A stretch of 5,304 nt of DNA from an uncultured Pseudomonas sp. (lineage in GTDB: Bacteria > Pseudomonadota > Gammaproteobacteria > Pseudomonadales > Pseudomonadaceae): contig CAMPJN010000284.1 of the NCBI GenBank assembly GCA_946886875.1, positions 1-5,304 on the forward strand, given 5' to 3'. Below the pieces are notes generated by a model, which saw only the letters and a program-made list of their open reading frames with translations, did no database searches and was not told where the DNA came from. How positions within the stretch are numbered: position 1 is the first letter of the stretch; the number at the start of each line of letters is the position of its first letter. This document shows, in pieces, positions 1-5,284 of the stretch. The translations under genes and the position numbers were made by a program.

Positions 1-42
1 ACCCATAACAAGAACGGGCACTGCCCGATGAGGCTTCGCTGA
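1..42 (+). CDS. Possible 3' end of the TRAP small permease gene (DctQ), partial
   Basis: Only the last codons could be inside the window. Frame 1 is open from the left edge and ends in TGA at 40-42, sharing one base with the dctM start (TGATG), a typical translational-coupling junction. Its third codon positions are mostly G or C (11 of 13), as expected for coding sequence here. The alternative is frame 2, ending in TGA at 29-31, which would leave a GAGG ribosome-binding site at 30-33 before dctM. Its third positions are poorer in G/C. The identity is inferred from context: DctM and DctP work with a four-helix small permease, DctQ, and in the yiaMNO-type order that gene comes directly before dctM. 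Thirteen residues are too few to recognise a family, so the presence of the gene is likely but its exact end is uncertain. Confidence 0.4.
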   Translation, partial: THNKNGHCPMRLR

Positions 43-1319
43 TGACTGTCGCTGTCTTTCTCGCATCGCTGCTGGGCTTTATGGCATTCGGCATGCCGAT
101 CGCCTTCGCCCTGATTCTCACCGGCGCGGTGCTGATGTGGTACTTGGGTTTCTGGGATGTGCAGTTGCTGGCGCAGAACCTGCTTGCCGGCGCCGACAGC
201 TTTCCTCTGCTGGCCGTGCCTTTCTTTATTCTCGCTGGCGAGCTGATGAATGCCGGCGGTATTTCCAAGCGCATCATCGCCATGGCCCAGGCCTATTTCG
301 GTCACCTGCGTGGCGGCCTCGGTTATGTGGCGATTGCCGCGGCGGTGCTGCTGGCCAGTATGTCCGGTTCGGCTCTGGCCGATACCGCCGCGCTGGCGAC
401 TCTGTTGCTGCCGATGATGCGCCAACGTGGCTACCCGCTGCACTCGTCGGCCGGCCTGGTCGCTGCCGGCGGCATCATCGCGCCGATCATTCCGCCGTCG
501 ATGCCGTTCGTGATCTACGGCGTGGTGACCAACACCTCAATCAGCCAGCTATTCATGGCCGGCCTGGTGCCAGGGTTGATCATGGGCGCCGGTTTGATCT
601 TCGCCTGGGTGCAGATCGCACGCGGCTTCACCGAGCCCAGCCCACCGAAAGCGAGCAAAGCAGAGCGGCGTCGGGTGATGGTCGATGGCGCGGCTGCGCT
701 GATGCTGCCGGTGATCATTGTCGGCGGGCTGCGCTTCGGCATCTTCACCCCGACCGAAGCGGCGGTGGTCGCGGCGGTCTATGCCCTGGCGGTGTCGACG
801 TTGCTCTATCGCGAGTTGAGCTGGGCCACCTTGAACGAAACCCTGACCCGCGCCAGTCGCACCACAGCCTCGGTGATGTTCCTCTGCGCGGCGGCCACGG
901 TCTCGGCCTATATGGTGACCCTGGCGCAGCTGCCCGAGGAAATCGGCGCGATGCTCGGGCCGCTGCTCAACCACCCGTACTTGCTGATGATCGCCATCAT
1001 GCTGCTGATGGTCGCCGTGGGCATGGTGCTCGACCTGACCCCGACCATCCTGATCCTCGGCCCGGTGCTGGCGCCGATTGCAGCCAAGGCCGGGATCGAT
1101 CCGGTGTACTTCGGCGTGATGTTCGTGCTGATCGGCTCCATCGGCCTGATTACCCCGCCGGTGGGCACGGTGCTCAACGTGGTCGGCGGCATCGGCAGGC
1201 TGCGCATGGAAATTCTGGTGCGCGGGGTGATGCCGTTCTTCCTGATTTACCTGGCCATTGTCGCGCTGCTGATCGCCTTCCCCGCGATCATCACGGTGCC
1301 GCTGGCCTGGCTGCGCTGA
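42..1319 (+). CDS. dctM: TRAP transporter large permease, DctM family
   Basis: This is the large inner-membrane subunit of a TRAP transporter, which uses an ion gradient (usually Na+) to import an organic acid delivered by the periplasmic protein DctP. The 425 residues match the normal length of the family (TIGR00786/DctM). Visible hallmarks in order are: GxPIAFAL near residues 17-24; RGGLGYV at 90-96; SMSGSALADTAAL at 106-118; IIAPIIPPSMPFVIYG at 145-160; LFMAGLVPG at 170-178; GIFTPTEAAVVAAVYAL at 233-249; DLTPTILILGPVLAP at 331-345; and GLITPPVGTVLNVVGG at 368-383. The two PP-containing re-entrant segments (residues 150-155 and 371-373) belong to the inverted repeat of the ion-transporter fold. 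Hydrophobic stretches cover most of the chain, with a polar cytoplasmic loop at 196-213. The ATG at 42 has GAGG at 30-33, eight bases upstream, and touches the likely dctQ stop. It is probably cotranscribed with dctP, 62 bases downstream. The substrate cannot be read from this subunit. Confidence 0.96.
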   Translation: MTVAVFLASLLGFMAFGMPIAFALILTGAVLMWYLGFWDVQLLAQNLLAGADSFPLLAVPFFILAGELMNAGGISKRIIAMAQAYFGHLRGGLGYVAIAAAVLLASMSGSALADTAALATLLLPMMRQRGYPLHSSAGLVAAGGIIAPIIPPSMPFVIYGVVTNTSISQLFMAGLVPGLIMGAGLIFAWVQIARGFTEPSPPKASKAERRRVMVDGAAALMLPVIIVGGLRFGIFTPTEAAVVAAVYALAVSTLLYRELSWATLNETLTRASRTTASVMFLCAAATVSAYMVTLAQLPEEIGAMLGPLLNHPYLLMIAIMLLMVAVGMVLDLTPTILILGPVLAPIAAKAGIDPVYFGVMFVLIGSIGLITPPVGTVLNVVGGIGRLRMEILVRGVMPFFLIYLAIVALLIAFPAIITVPLAWLR

Positions 1320-1331
1320 TCCAACCCAACC

Positions 1332-1348
1332 GCTTTGCCTGGCAAAGC
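1332..1348. repeat. Perfect 17-bp palindrome between dctM and dctP
   Basis: GCTTTGCC (1332-1339) and GGCAAAGC (1341-1348) are exact reverse complements around a single T at 1340. It is the only strong dyad in the 62-base dctM-dctP gap. As RNA it can form a 6-7 bp stem with a 3-5 base loop, starting 13 bases after the dctM stop and ending 19 bases before the dctP ribosome-binding site. It has no following T-run, so it is not a normal terminator. Possible roles are a stem that protects or separately tunes the dctP message, since binding proteins are often needed in excess over the permease, or a protein-binding operator. Its existence is certain; its function is inference. Confidence 0.75.
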
Positions 1349-1367
1349 TCAACCGTACGACAACAAC

Positions 1368-1373
1368 AAAAGG
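1368..1373 (+). promoter_or_regulatory. Ribosome-binding site fixing the dctP start
   Basis: AAAAGG lies eight bases before the ATG at 1382. This matters because the dctP reading frame stays open far upstream (to 137) with no stop codon, so frame alone does not define the start. The purine-rich site plus the signal peptide that begins at 1382 decide it. The surrounding stretch (1358-1380) is A-rich and probably unstructured, favouring good initiation. Confidence 0.7.
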
Positions 1374-1381
1374 TACGAACC

Positions 1382-2395
1382 ATGAGACGTCCACTGCTTA
1401 CCGTTCTGGCTGCTGCGCTGTTGCTCAGCCCAGTTGCCGCACTGACCGCCCAGGCCGACGAGGTCCGCTCGCGGATGATCCGCTTCGGTTATGGCCTCAA
1501 CGAAAACAGCAACCAGGGCAGGGCGGCCAAGCTGTTCGCCGAGGAAGTCGGCAAAGCTTCTGCAGGCAAGCTGAAAATGCGCACCTATGCCGCCGCCAGC
1601 CTGGGTTCGGACGACCAGATGCAAAGCGCCTTGATCGGTGGCGCCCAGGAAATGATGGTCGGCTCCACCGCCACTCTGGTCGGCATCAGCAAGGAAATGG
1701 CGGTATGGGATACGCCGTTCCTGTTCACTCGCGAACAGCAGGCCGACGCCGTGCTTGACGGCCCGGTCGGCCGCCAGGTGATGGACAAGCTGGAAGAGAA
1801 GGGCTTGGTCGGTCTGGTGTATTGGGAAAACGGCTTTCGCAATATGACCAATAATGTGCGGCCGATTACCAAGCTGGAAGATTTTGCCGGGATCAAACTG
1901 CGCGTGATGCCCAACCCGGTGTTTCTCGAAACCTTCAAGTTGATGGGTGCCAACGCCGTACCGCTGCCATTCTCCGAGCTGTTCACCGCGCTGGAAACCA
2001 AAGCCGTGGACGGCCAGGAAAACCCCTTCAACACCATCCTTTCCTCGAAGTTCTTCGAAGTGCAGAAGTACCTGACCGTGACCAACCACGTCTATAGCCC
2101 GTGGATCGTCACCGCATCCAAGCGCTGGTGGGATGGCCTGTCGCAAACCGAGCAGAACATCCTCATGCAAGCCGCGAAGAAGGCCCGCGACTTCGAGCGT
2201 CAGGACACCCGTGACGAAGCCGCCAAGGCGCTGGCTCAGCTCAAGGAAAACGGCATGCAGGTCAACGAAATCAGCCCGGCGGAGGTGCAACGCATGCGCG
2301 AAACCGCGCAGCCGGCGATTCAGCAAGTGATCGATACCGTCGGCCAACCGCTGTTCGATAGCGTCCAGGCCGAGTTGGCCAAAGCGCCGCAATAA
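1382..2395 (+). CDS. dctP: TRAP transporter periplasmic solute-binding protein, DctP family
   Basis: This is the extracytoplasmic receptor that captures the organic-acid substrate and hands it to the DctQM permease. At 337 residues it is the usual DctP length. Residues 1-25 form a classic Sec signal peptide: two arginines, a Leu/Ala-rich core, and cleavage expected after AQA (23-25). Family marks follow: FAEEVGKASAGKLK at 52-65; GFRNMTN at 151-157 with Arg153; and IKLRVMPNP at 171-179 with Arg174, at the place of the arginine that grips the substrate carboxylate in SiaP-type proteins. The signature ALETKAVDGQENP lies at 203-215, and YSPWIVTAS at 238-246. The conserved arginine supports a carboxylate ligand. 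The Q-M-P gene order and the adjoining LacI-type regulator favour a sugar acid such as a uronate, aldonate or keto-sugar acid, but this is inference. Neighbours are dctM upstream and a hairpin seven bases after the stop. The start at 1382 is set by the ribosome-binding site and signal peptide. Confidence 0.96.
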   Translation: MRRPLLTVLAAALLLSPVAALTAQADEVRSRMIRFGYGLNENSNQGRAAKLFAEEVGKASAGKLKMRTYAAASLGSDDQMQSALIGGAQEMMVGSTATLVGISKEMAVWDTPFLFTREQQADAVLDGPVGRQVMDKLEEKGLVGLVYWENGFRNMTNNVRPITKLEDFAGIKLRVMPNPVFLETFKLMGANAVPLPFSELFTALETKAVDGQENPFNTILSSKFFEVQKYLTVTNHVYSPWIVTASKRWWDGLSQTEQNILMQAAKKARDFERQDTRDEAAKALAQLKENGMQVNEISPAEVQRMRETAQPAIQQVIDTVGQPLFDSVQAELAKAPQ

Positions 2396-2401
2396 CGCGC
2401 A

Positions 2402-2441
2402 GGGAGCAGGGCGGTTGTTCGACGATGCCGCCCCTGCTCCC
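2402..2441 (+). terminator. GC-rich hairpin after dctP, possible terminator or mRNA-stabilising stem
   Basis: GGGAGCAGGGCGG (2402-2414) pairs with CCGCCCCTGCTCCC (2428-2441). The outer ten base pairs are perfect and three more follow with one bulged C, around a 13-base loop. It begins seven bases after the dctP stop, the expected place for an operon end. It is not followed by a T-run (the next bases are AGACTGCTAG), so a canonical intrinsic terminator is not supported. It could be a non-canonical terminator, or a stem that blocks 3'-to-5' decay of the dctP message while allowing some read-through into the lacI-type gene. Its right arm occupies the -35 position of the predicted lacI promoter. 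Confidence 0.5.
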
Positions 2442-2445
2442 AGAC

Positions 2446-2454
2446 TGCTAGAAT
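2446..2454 (+). promoter_or_regulatory. Extended -10 promoter element for the LacI-type regulator
   Basis: TGC followed by TAGAAT gives an extended -10 (TGn plus a hexamer matching TATAAT in five of six positions). Transcription would start near 2460-2463, leaving a leader of about 20 bases before the ATG at 2482. No good -35 hexamer sits 16-18 bases upstream, since that place is the right arm of the hairpin, but an extended -10 can partly compensate. It implies that the regulator can be transcribed independently of the TRAP operon. No start-site data exist here, so this is a pattern-based prediction. Confidence 0.5.
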
Positions 2455-2481
2455 CGCTCGCCCCGCAACGATGGAAACCTC

Positions 2482-3501
2482 ATGAGCCAACGCCGCCGCC
2501 GTTCAGCCGAGCGTGTCACCTTGTCCGATGTGGCCAAGGCCGCAGACTGTTCCTTGATGTCCGCTTCACGCGCCTTGTCGCAACCGGATCGGGTTTCAGA
2601 TGCCCTGCGCGAGCAGGTAATGCAGGCGGCCAAGGCGCTCGGCTATGTGGCTAATCCGGCGGCGCGGGCCTTGGCCAGTTCTAAATCCAATCTGGTGGCG
2701 GTGATTATTCCATCGCTGTCCAACTCGGTGTTCGTCGATACCGTCGAAGCCATCCAGCGGGTGCTGATGCCGGCCGGTTTCGAGATGATGATCGGCGTCA
2801 GCCATTACCGCGCGGAAGAGGACGAGCGCCTGTTGCGCTCGTATCTCGCGCATCAGCCCGCAGGCTTGCTGGTGACTGGTTTCGAGCGCAGCGACACGGC
2901 GCGGGAAATCCTTGGCGGTTGCCGTGGGCCGGTGGTCACCATGATGGAGCTGAGCGACGCCGAGGACGATTACTGCGTCGGTTTCTCCCAGCTGGAGGCG
3001 GGCGCAGCCATGACCGGGGCGCTGATCGAACGGGGTTACCGAAATATCGCTTTTGCCGCGGCGCAACTCGACCCGCGCACCTTGCAGCGCGCCGAAGGTT
3101 ACCGGCAGACCATGAAGGCGCAAGGCCGCTACGACCCGACCCTGGAGCTGCTGACTCCGGAACTGTCTTCGATCGGTCTGGGTGCGGATCTGCTGGATCG
3201 TTTGTTAGCGCAGCAGCCGCAAATCGATGCGGTGTTCTTCAACAACGACGACTTGGCGATGGGCGCGCTATTCCGTGCCCGCCAACTGAATTTGCCGGTA
3301 CCCCAGCGTTTGGCGATTGCCGGTTTCAACGACCTGCCGGCTGCGGCCTGGCTGCAACCAGCGCTGACCACGGTACGCACCACTCGCGGGCGCATCGGCC
3401 AACTGGCCGGGGAAATGTTGCTGACCCTGATGCGCGGCGAGCAGCCGGCGCAGCATTGCATCGATGTAGGGTTTGAATTGGTGCTGCGCGATAGCGCCTA
3501 G
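2482..3501 (+). CDS. LacI family transcriptional regulator, GntR/PtxS-like
   Basis: This is a cytoplasmic, probably dimeric DNA-binding repressor of 339 residues, the normal length for LacI proteins. The N-terminal helix-turn-helix is at about residues 13-32 (TLSDVAKAADCSLMSASRAL). The hinge helix NPAARALASSKS is at 58-69 and leads into the first strand of the sugar-binding core (LVAVIIPSLSNSVF, 71-84). The core continues with DERLLRSYLAHQPAGLLVTG (114-133), IERGYRNIAF (182-191), IDAVFFNNDDLAMGAL (248-263), IAGFNDLPAA (279-288) and TTVRTTR (296-302), all standard LacI landmarks. The pattern most resembles GntR/PtxS-type repressors that respond to gluconate or ketogluconate, as judged by eye. 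It probably controls the adjacent TRAP operon, relieved by a sugar acid or its derivative. The DNA-reading turn is atypical: ADCS replaces the common AGVS, and SAS replaces TVS. The start is ATG with a modest GATGGA site at 2470-2475. The stop overlaps the stop of the opposite-strand gene. Confidence 0.93.
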   Translation: MSQRRRRSAERVTLSDVAKAADCSLMSASRALSQPDRVSDALREQVMQAAKALGYVANPAARALASSKSNLVAVIIPSLSNSVFVDTVEAIQRVLMPAGFEMMIGVSHYRAEEDERLLRSYLAHQPAGLLVTGFERSDTAREILGGCRGPVVTMMELSDAEDDYCVGFSQLEAGAAMTGALIERGYRNIAFAAAQLDPRTLQRAEGYRQTMKAQGRYDPTLELLTPELSSIGLGADLLDRLLAQQPQIDAVFFNNDDLAMGALFRARQLNLPVPQRLAIAGFNDLPAAAWLQPALTTVRTTRGRIGQLAGEMLLTLMRGEQPAQHCIDVGFELVLRDSA

Positions 3502-3516
3502 AGCTGCTGATAGCGC
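3483..3516. repeat. Short imperfect direct repeat at the convergent gene ends
   Basis: GCTGCGCGATAGCGC (3483-3497) is nearly repeated as GCTGCTGATAGCGC (3503-3516), with GATAGCGC identical in both. The copies flank the shared stop site CTAGAG. The first encodes the last residues of the LacI-type protein; the second lies in the antisense end of the solute-binding protein gene. It could be a small duplication at the gene junction or chance in GC-rich coding DNA. Confidence 0.45.
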
Positions 3517-4250
3517 TCCAGCAGACGTGGAATGTCGCCGTTCTCGTAACCCTTGCGGATCACCGCGTTGAACTCGTCGAGAAATGCGCCCATGGCCAGC
3601 CGTTTATGGAAGCCCAGGTAGTTGGCATCACGCTTGAGCGGCTGTGGCAACGCCAGGATATCGCCGGCCCGTGCCAGCAGTTTCGGGTCCTGGGCGATGG
3701 CTCGTTGCAAGCCGACCAGGCCGGGATTGATCAGCGCCACGTCGATGCGCCCGGCCAGTAGTTTTCTCAGCCGCGAGACCGGGCCATTGTCTTCGTCCAC
3801 CTGAAACAGGCCCTGCTGGCGGGCCTGCTCGAATTCTTCGCCGAAGCTGCCGCCGGCGCCGATGCCAACGCGCCGCCCCTTGAGGTCGGCGATAGCGCTG
3901 AAGGTGAGGGGATCGCCGCGACGTACCACGACCAGTACTTCGTCGTAGAACAGCGGTTCGGAGTAGTCGAAAATGTGTTGACGTTCGGCCGTCCAGCTCA
4001 GGCCAACGATGCCGGCCTGGCCATCCTCGGCCATCCAATAGGCCCGAGCCCAGGGGTATAGGTGTACGGTGAGATGGTGTTCGGACAATGCACTGTCGGC
4101 GTACTGCAGTATGTCGACCAGCATGCCGCGCGGCTCTTCGGCTTCGGCATAGATTTTCGGTACCGAGTAGTTATTCCCGACAATCAGCAGCTCGCGAGCC
4201 TGAGCCGCGGCGCAGAGTAAAAAACAAAAAAACAGTAGCAGATGGCGCAT
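3498..4250 (-). CDS. Secreted solute-binding protein, SBP_bac_3 family, without linked permease
   Basis: A periplasmic protein of 250 residues, the size of a single type II solute-binding domain. Residues 1-18 are a signal peptide (Leu/Phe core, AQA at 16-18). No lipobox fits, since the residue before each early Cys is Phe or Leu. Family features are YPWARAYWMAEDGQAG (65-80), typical of short Pseudomonas proteins of this group; GLSWTAERQHIFDYSEPLFY (83-102), where Arg90 matches the ligand-carboxylate arginine of amino-acid binders; DLKGRRVGIGAGGSF (122-136) at the domain crossover; and LLAGRIDVALIN (164-175). The last Asn (175) sits where many amino-acid binders have Asp, so the ligand may not be a plain amino acid. 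No ABC permease or ATPase is nearby, so it may serve a distant transporter or a sensor. I prefer the ATG at 4250. A TTG at 4259 would add three residues and is closer to a GAGGAG motif. Codons in the signal peptide are unusually AT-rich (TTT, TTA, CTA). It ends on the CTAG shared with the LacI-type gene. Confidence 0.85.
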   Translation of the reverse strand: MRHLLLFFCFLLCAAAQARELLIVGNNYSVPKIYAEAEEPRGMLVDILQYADSALSEHHLTVHLYPWARAYWMAEDGQAGIVGLSWTAERQHIFDYSEPLFYDEVLVVVRRGDPLTFSAIADLKGRRVGIGAGGSFGEEFEQARQQGLFQVDEDNGPVSRLRKLLAGRIDVALINPGLVGLQRAIAQDPKLLARAGDILALPQPLKRDANYLGFHKRLAMGAFLDEFNAVIRKGYENGDIPRLLERYQQL

Positions 4251-4271
4251 CCGGCACAACCCAACAAGCGG

Positions 4272-4277
4272 CTCCTC
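4272..4277 (-). promoter_or_regulatory. Purine-rich site bearing on the start of the solute-binding protein gene
   Basis: On the minus strand GAGGAG occurs here, 12 bases before the TTG at 4259 and 21 bases before the ATG at 4250. The spacing is long for TTG and too long for ATG. Either translation begins at TTG with a loosely spaced site, or it begins at ATG with a weak site. The mature protein is the same either way, because both starts precede the signal-peptide core. Confidence 0.4.
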
Positions 4278-4321
4278 GTAGACGCAAGATATGCCTCGTC
4301 TGTCAGTTTGCCCAGTCTATT

Positions 4322-4349
4322 TTTCTACCCTAATCAGCAGGTTCGGCAA
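4322..4349 (-). promoter_or_regulatory. Weak candidate promoter for the solute-binding protein gene
   Basis: Reading leftward, TTGCCG (4344-4349) and TAGAAA (4322-4327) are 16 bases apart, each matching the sigma-70 consensus in four of six positions. They lie just after the lysR stop in the AT-richest part of the 101-base gap. No hairpin with a T-run ends lysR here, so the binding-protein gene could equally be read as a second gene of a lysR transcript. Confidence 0.22.
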
Positions 4350-4351
4350 CT

Positions 4352-5284
4352 TCACTCTGATGCTTGCTCGTGTTTCTTTTCCTGGGCGGTGACGTGCTGG
4401 CAGATTTCGATGATCTGTTCGCGCATCCAGCGGTTGGCCGGGTCCTGGTCGGTGCTTTCGTGCCAGTACAAATGGGTTTCCAGGGGCGGCACGTCATTCA
4501 CCGGCAAGGCTACGTAGTGCAGGTCGTTACGTCGGGCGAAACGCTCCGGCACGGTCATTGCCAAGTCGGTGCTCTGCATCACCGTGGATGCCATCAGGTA
4601 ATGCTGCGAGCGCAACGCCACCCGACGCTGCAGGCCGATTTTGCCCAAGGACAAATCGATATAGCCCAGGCCGCTGCGGCGGCTGGAAATATGGATATGG
4701 GTCAGGGATAGGTACTCGTCCAGGCTGATCTTGTCCTTCGACAGCGGATGGCCCCTGCGCATGGCGCAGACGTAACGGTCTTCCATCAGCTTGACATGCC
4801 GCACCTGGGGATCGGTATTGAGCGGTGCATCGACGGCGAAATCCAGCCGCCCGGCAGCCAGCTCCTTGGTGGTGTCGCGGCGGCGCGACAACATGCTCTC
4901 GATCGACACGTTCGGCGCCATGCGGCGCAAGCGCTGGAACAGCGGCGGCAGCACCACGGCCTCGGTCAGGTCGGTCATGCTGATGCGATAGGTCTTGTTC
5001 GCCTGGGAGGGGGTGAAGGTGCGGCTTTCCTGCACCGAGATGCGCAACTGCTGCAAGGCGCTGCGTACCGGGGCGATGATGTTCTGCGCCATCGGCGTCG
5101 GCACCATGCCTTGCGCGGTGCGCACGAACAGCGGGTCGTTGAAGGTTTCGCGCAGGCGGGCGAGGGCGTTGGAAACCGCCGGCTGGGTGATGCCGACTAT
5201 CTGCCCGGCACGGGTCAAATTGGCTTCGGTGTAGATGGCGTCGAAGACAATGAAGAGGTTCAGGTCGACCTTGTTGAGATTCAT
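4352..5284 (-). CDS. LysR family transcriptional regulator, NahR/NodD-like class
   Basis: A cytoplasmic DNA-binding regulator of 310 residues, the usual LysR length. The N-terminal winged helix begins with KVDLNLFIVFDAI (5-17). The helix-turn-helix NLTRAGQIVGITQPAVSNAL (22-41) is followed by RLRETFNDPLFVRTAQGM (43-60) and PTPMAQ (62-67). This run, with PLFVRTxxGMxPTP, is the mark of the NahR/NodD/DntR class. The effector domain follows from about 97: SMTDLTEAVVLPPLF (102-116) resembles the MTD-x-E-x-P stretch of NahR, AAGRLDFAVD is at 143-152, DRYVCAMRRGHP at 169-180, and HLYWHESTDQDPANRWMR (271-288) matches the class's usual C-terminal W-H-x-D-x-AN-W block. Members commonly activate catabolic genes in answer to aromatic or related acids; the ligand here is unknown. 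The ATG at 5284 has GGAG at 5295-5298, ten bases upstream. Its promoter and any divergent target lie beyond the right edge. The solute-binding gene follows on the same strand, 101 bases downstream. Confidence 0.95.
   Translation of the reverse strand: MNLNKVDLNLFIVFDAIYTEANLTRAGQIVGITQPAVSNALARLRETFNDPLFVRTAQGMVPTPMAQNIIAPVRSALQQLRISVQESRTFTPSQANKTYRISMTDLTEAVVLPPLFQRLRRMAPNVSIESMLSRRRDTTKELAAGRLDFAVDAPLNTDPQVRHVKLMEDRYVCAMRRGHPLSKDKISLDEYLSLTHIHISSRRSGLGYIDLSLGKIGLQRRVALRSQHYLMASTVMQSTDLAMTVPERFARRNDLHYVALPVNDVPPLETHLYWHESTDQDPANRWMREQIIEICQHVTAQEKKHEQASE

Noticed and set aside
137..1381. Very long open frame running through dctM in another frame and into dctP, which could look like one 752-residue gene
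   Set aside because: The part before 1382 reads as Arg/Ala/Gly-rich sequence without any domain, while the dctM frame over the same bases shows all family motifs. The dctP ribosome-binding site and signal peptide at 1382 define the true start.
549..1394. Antisense open frame of 281 codons across dctM, rich in His, Gln, Arg and Asp
   Set aside because: This composition is the usual complement of a hydrophobic GC-rich membrane-protein gene, with no start signal or domain of its own.
1349..2392. Antisense open frame of 347 codons covering all of dctP
   Set aside because: It is codon-aligned with dctP and is open only because dctP avoids TTA, CTA and TCA codons, as expected in GC-rich Pseudomonas genes. 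The product is His/Gly/Leu-rich with no recognisable domain.
2472..2479. TGGAAACC before the LacI-type start, resembling half of a PtxS-type operator (TGAAACC)
   Set aside because: The matching second half is absent (the next bases are TCATGAG), and the spacing differs by one base, so a full operator is not supported.
2596..3123. Antisense open frame of 175 codons within the LacI-type gene
   Set aside because: It lies wholly inside a well-supported gene and shows no family resemblance or initiation signal.
4260..4351. Search of the lysR to binding-protein gap for a terminator or small RNA
   Set aside because: I found only short scattered repeats (for example CAGT twice on the plus strand) and no stem followed by a T-run, so no terminator or RNA gene is called.
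4362..4711. Rightward open frames opposite lysR (for example 4364-4711)
   Set aside because: They are shadows of the strongly supported LysR gene on the other strand and encode no recognisable protein.
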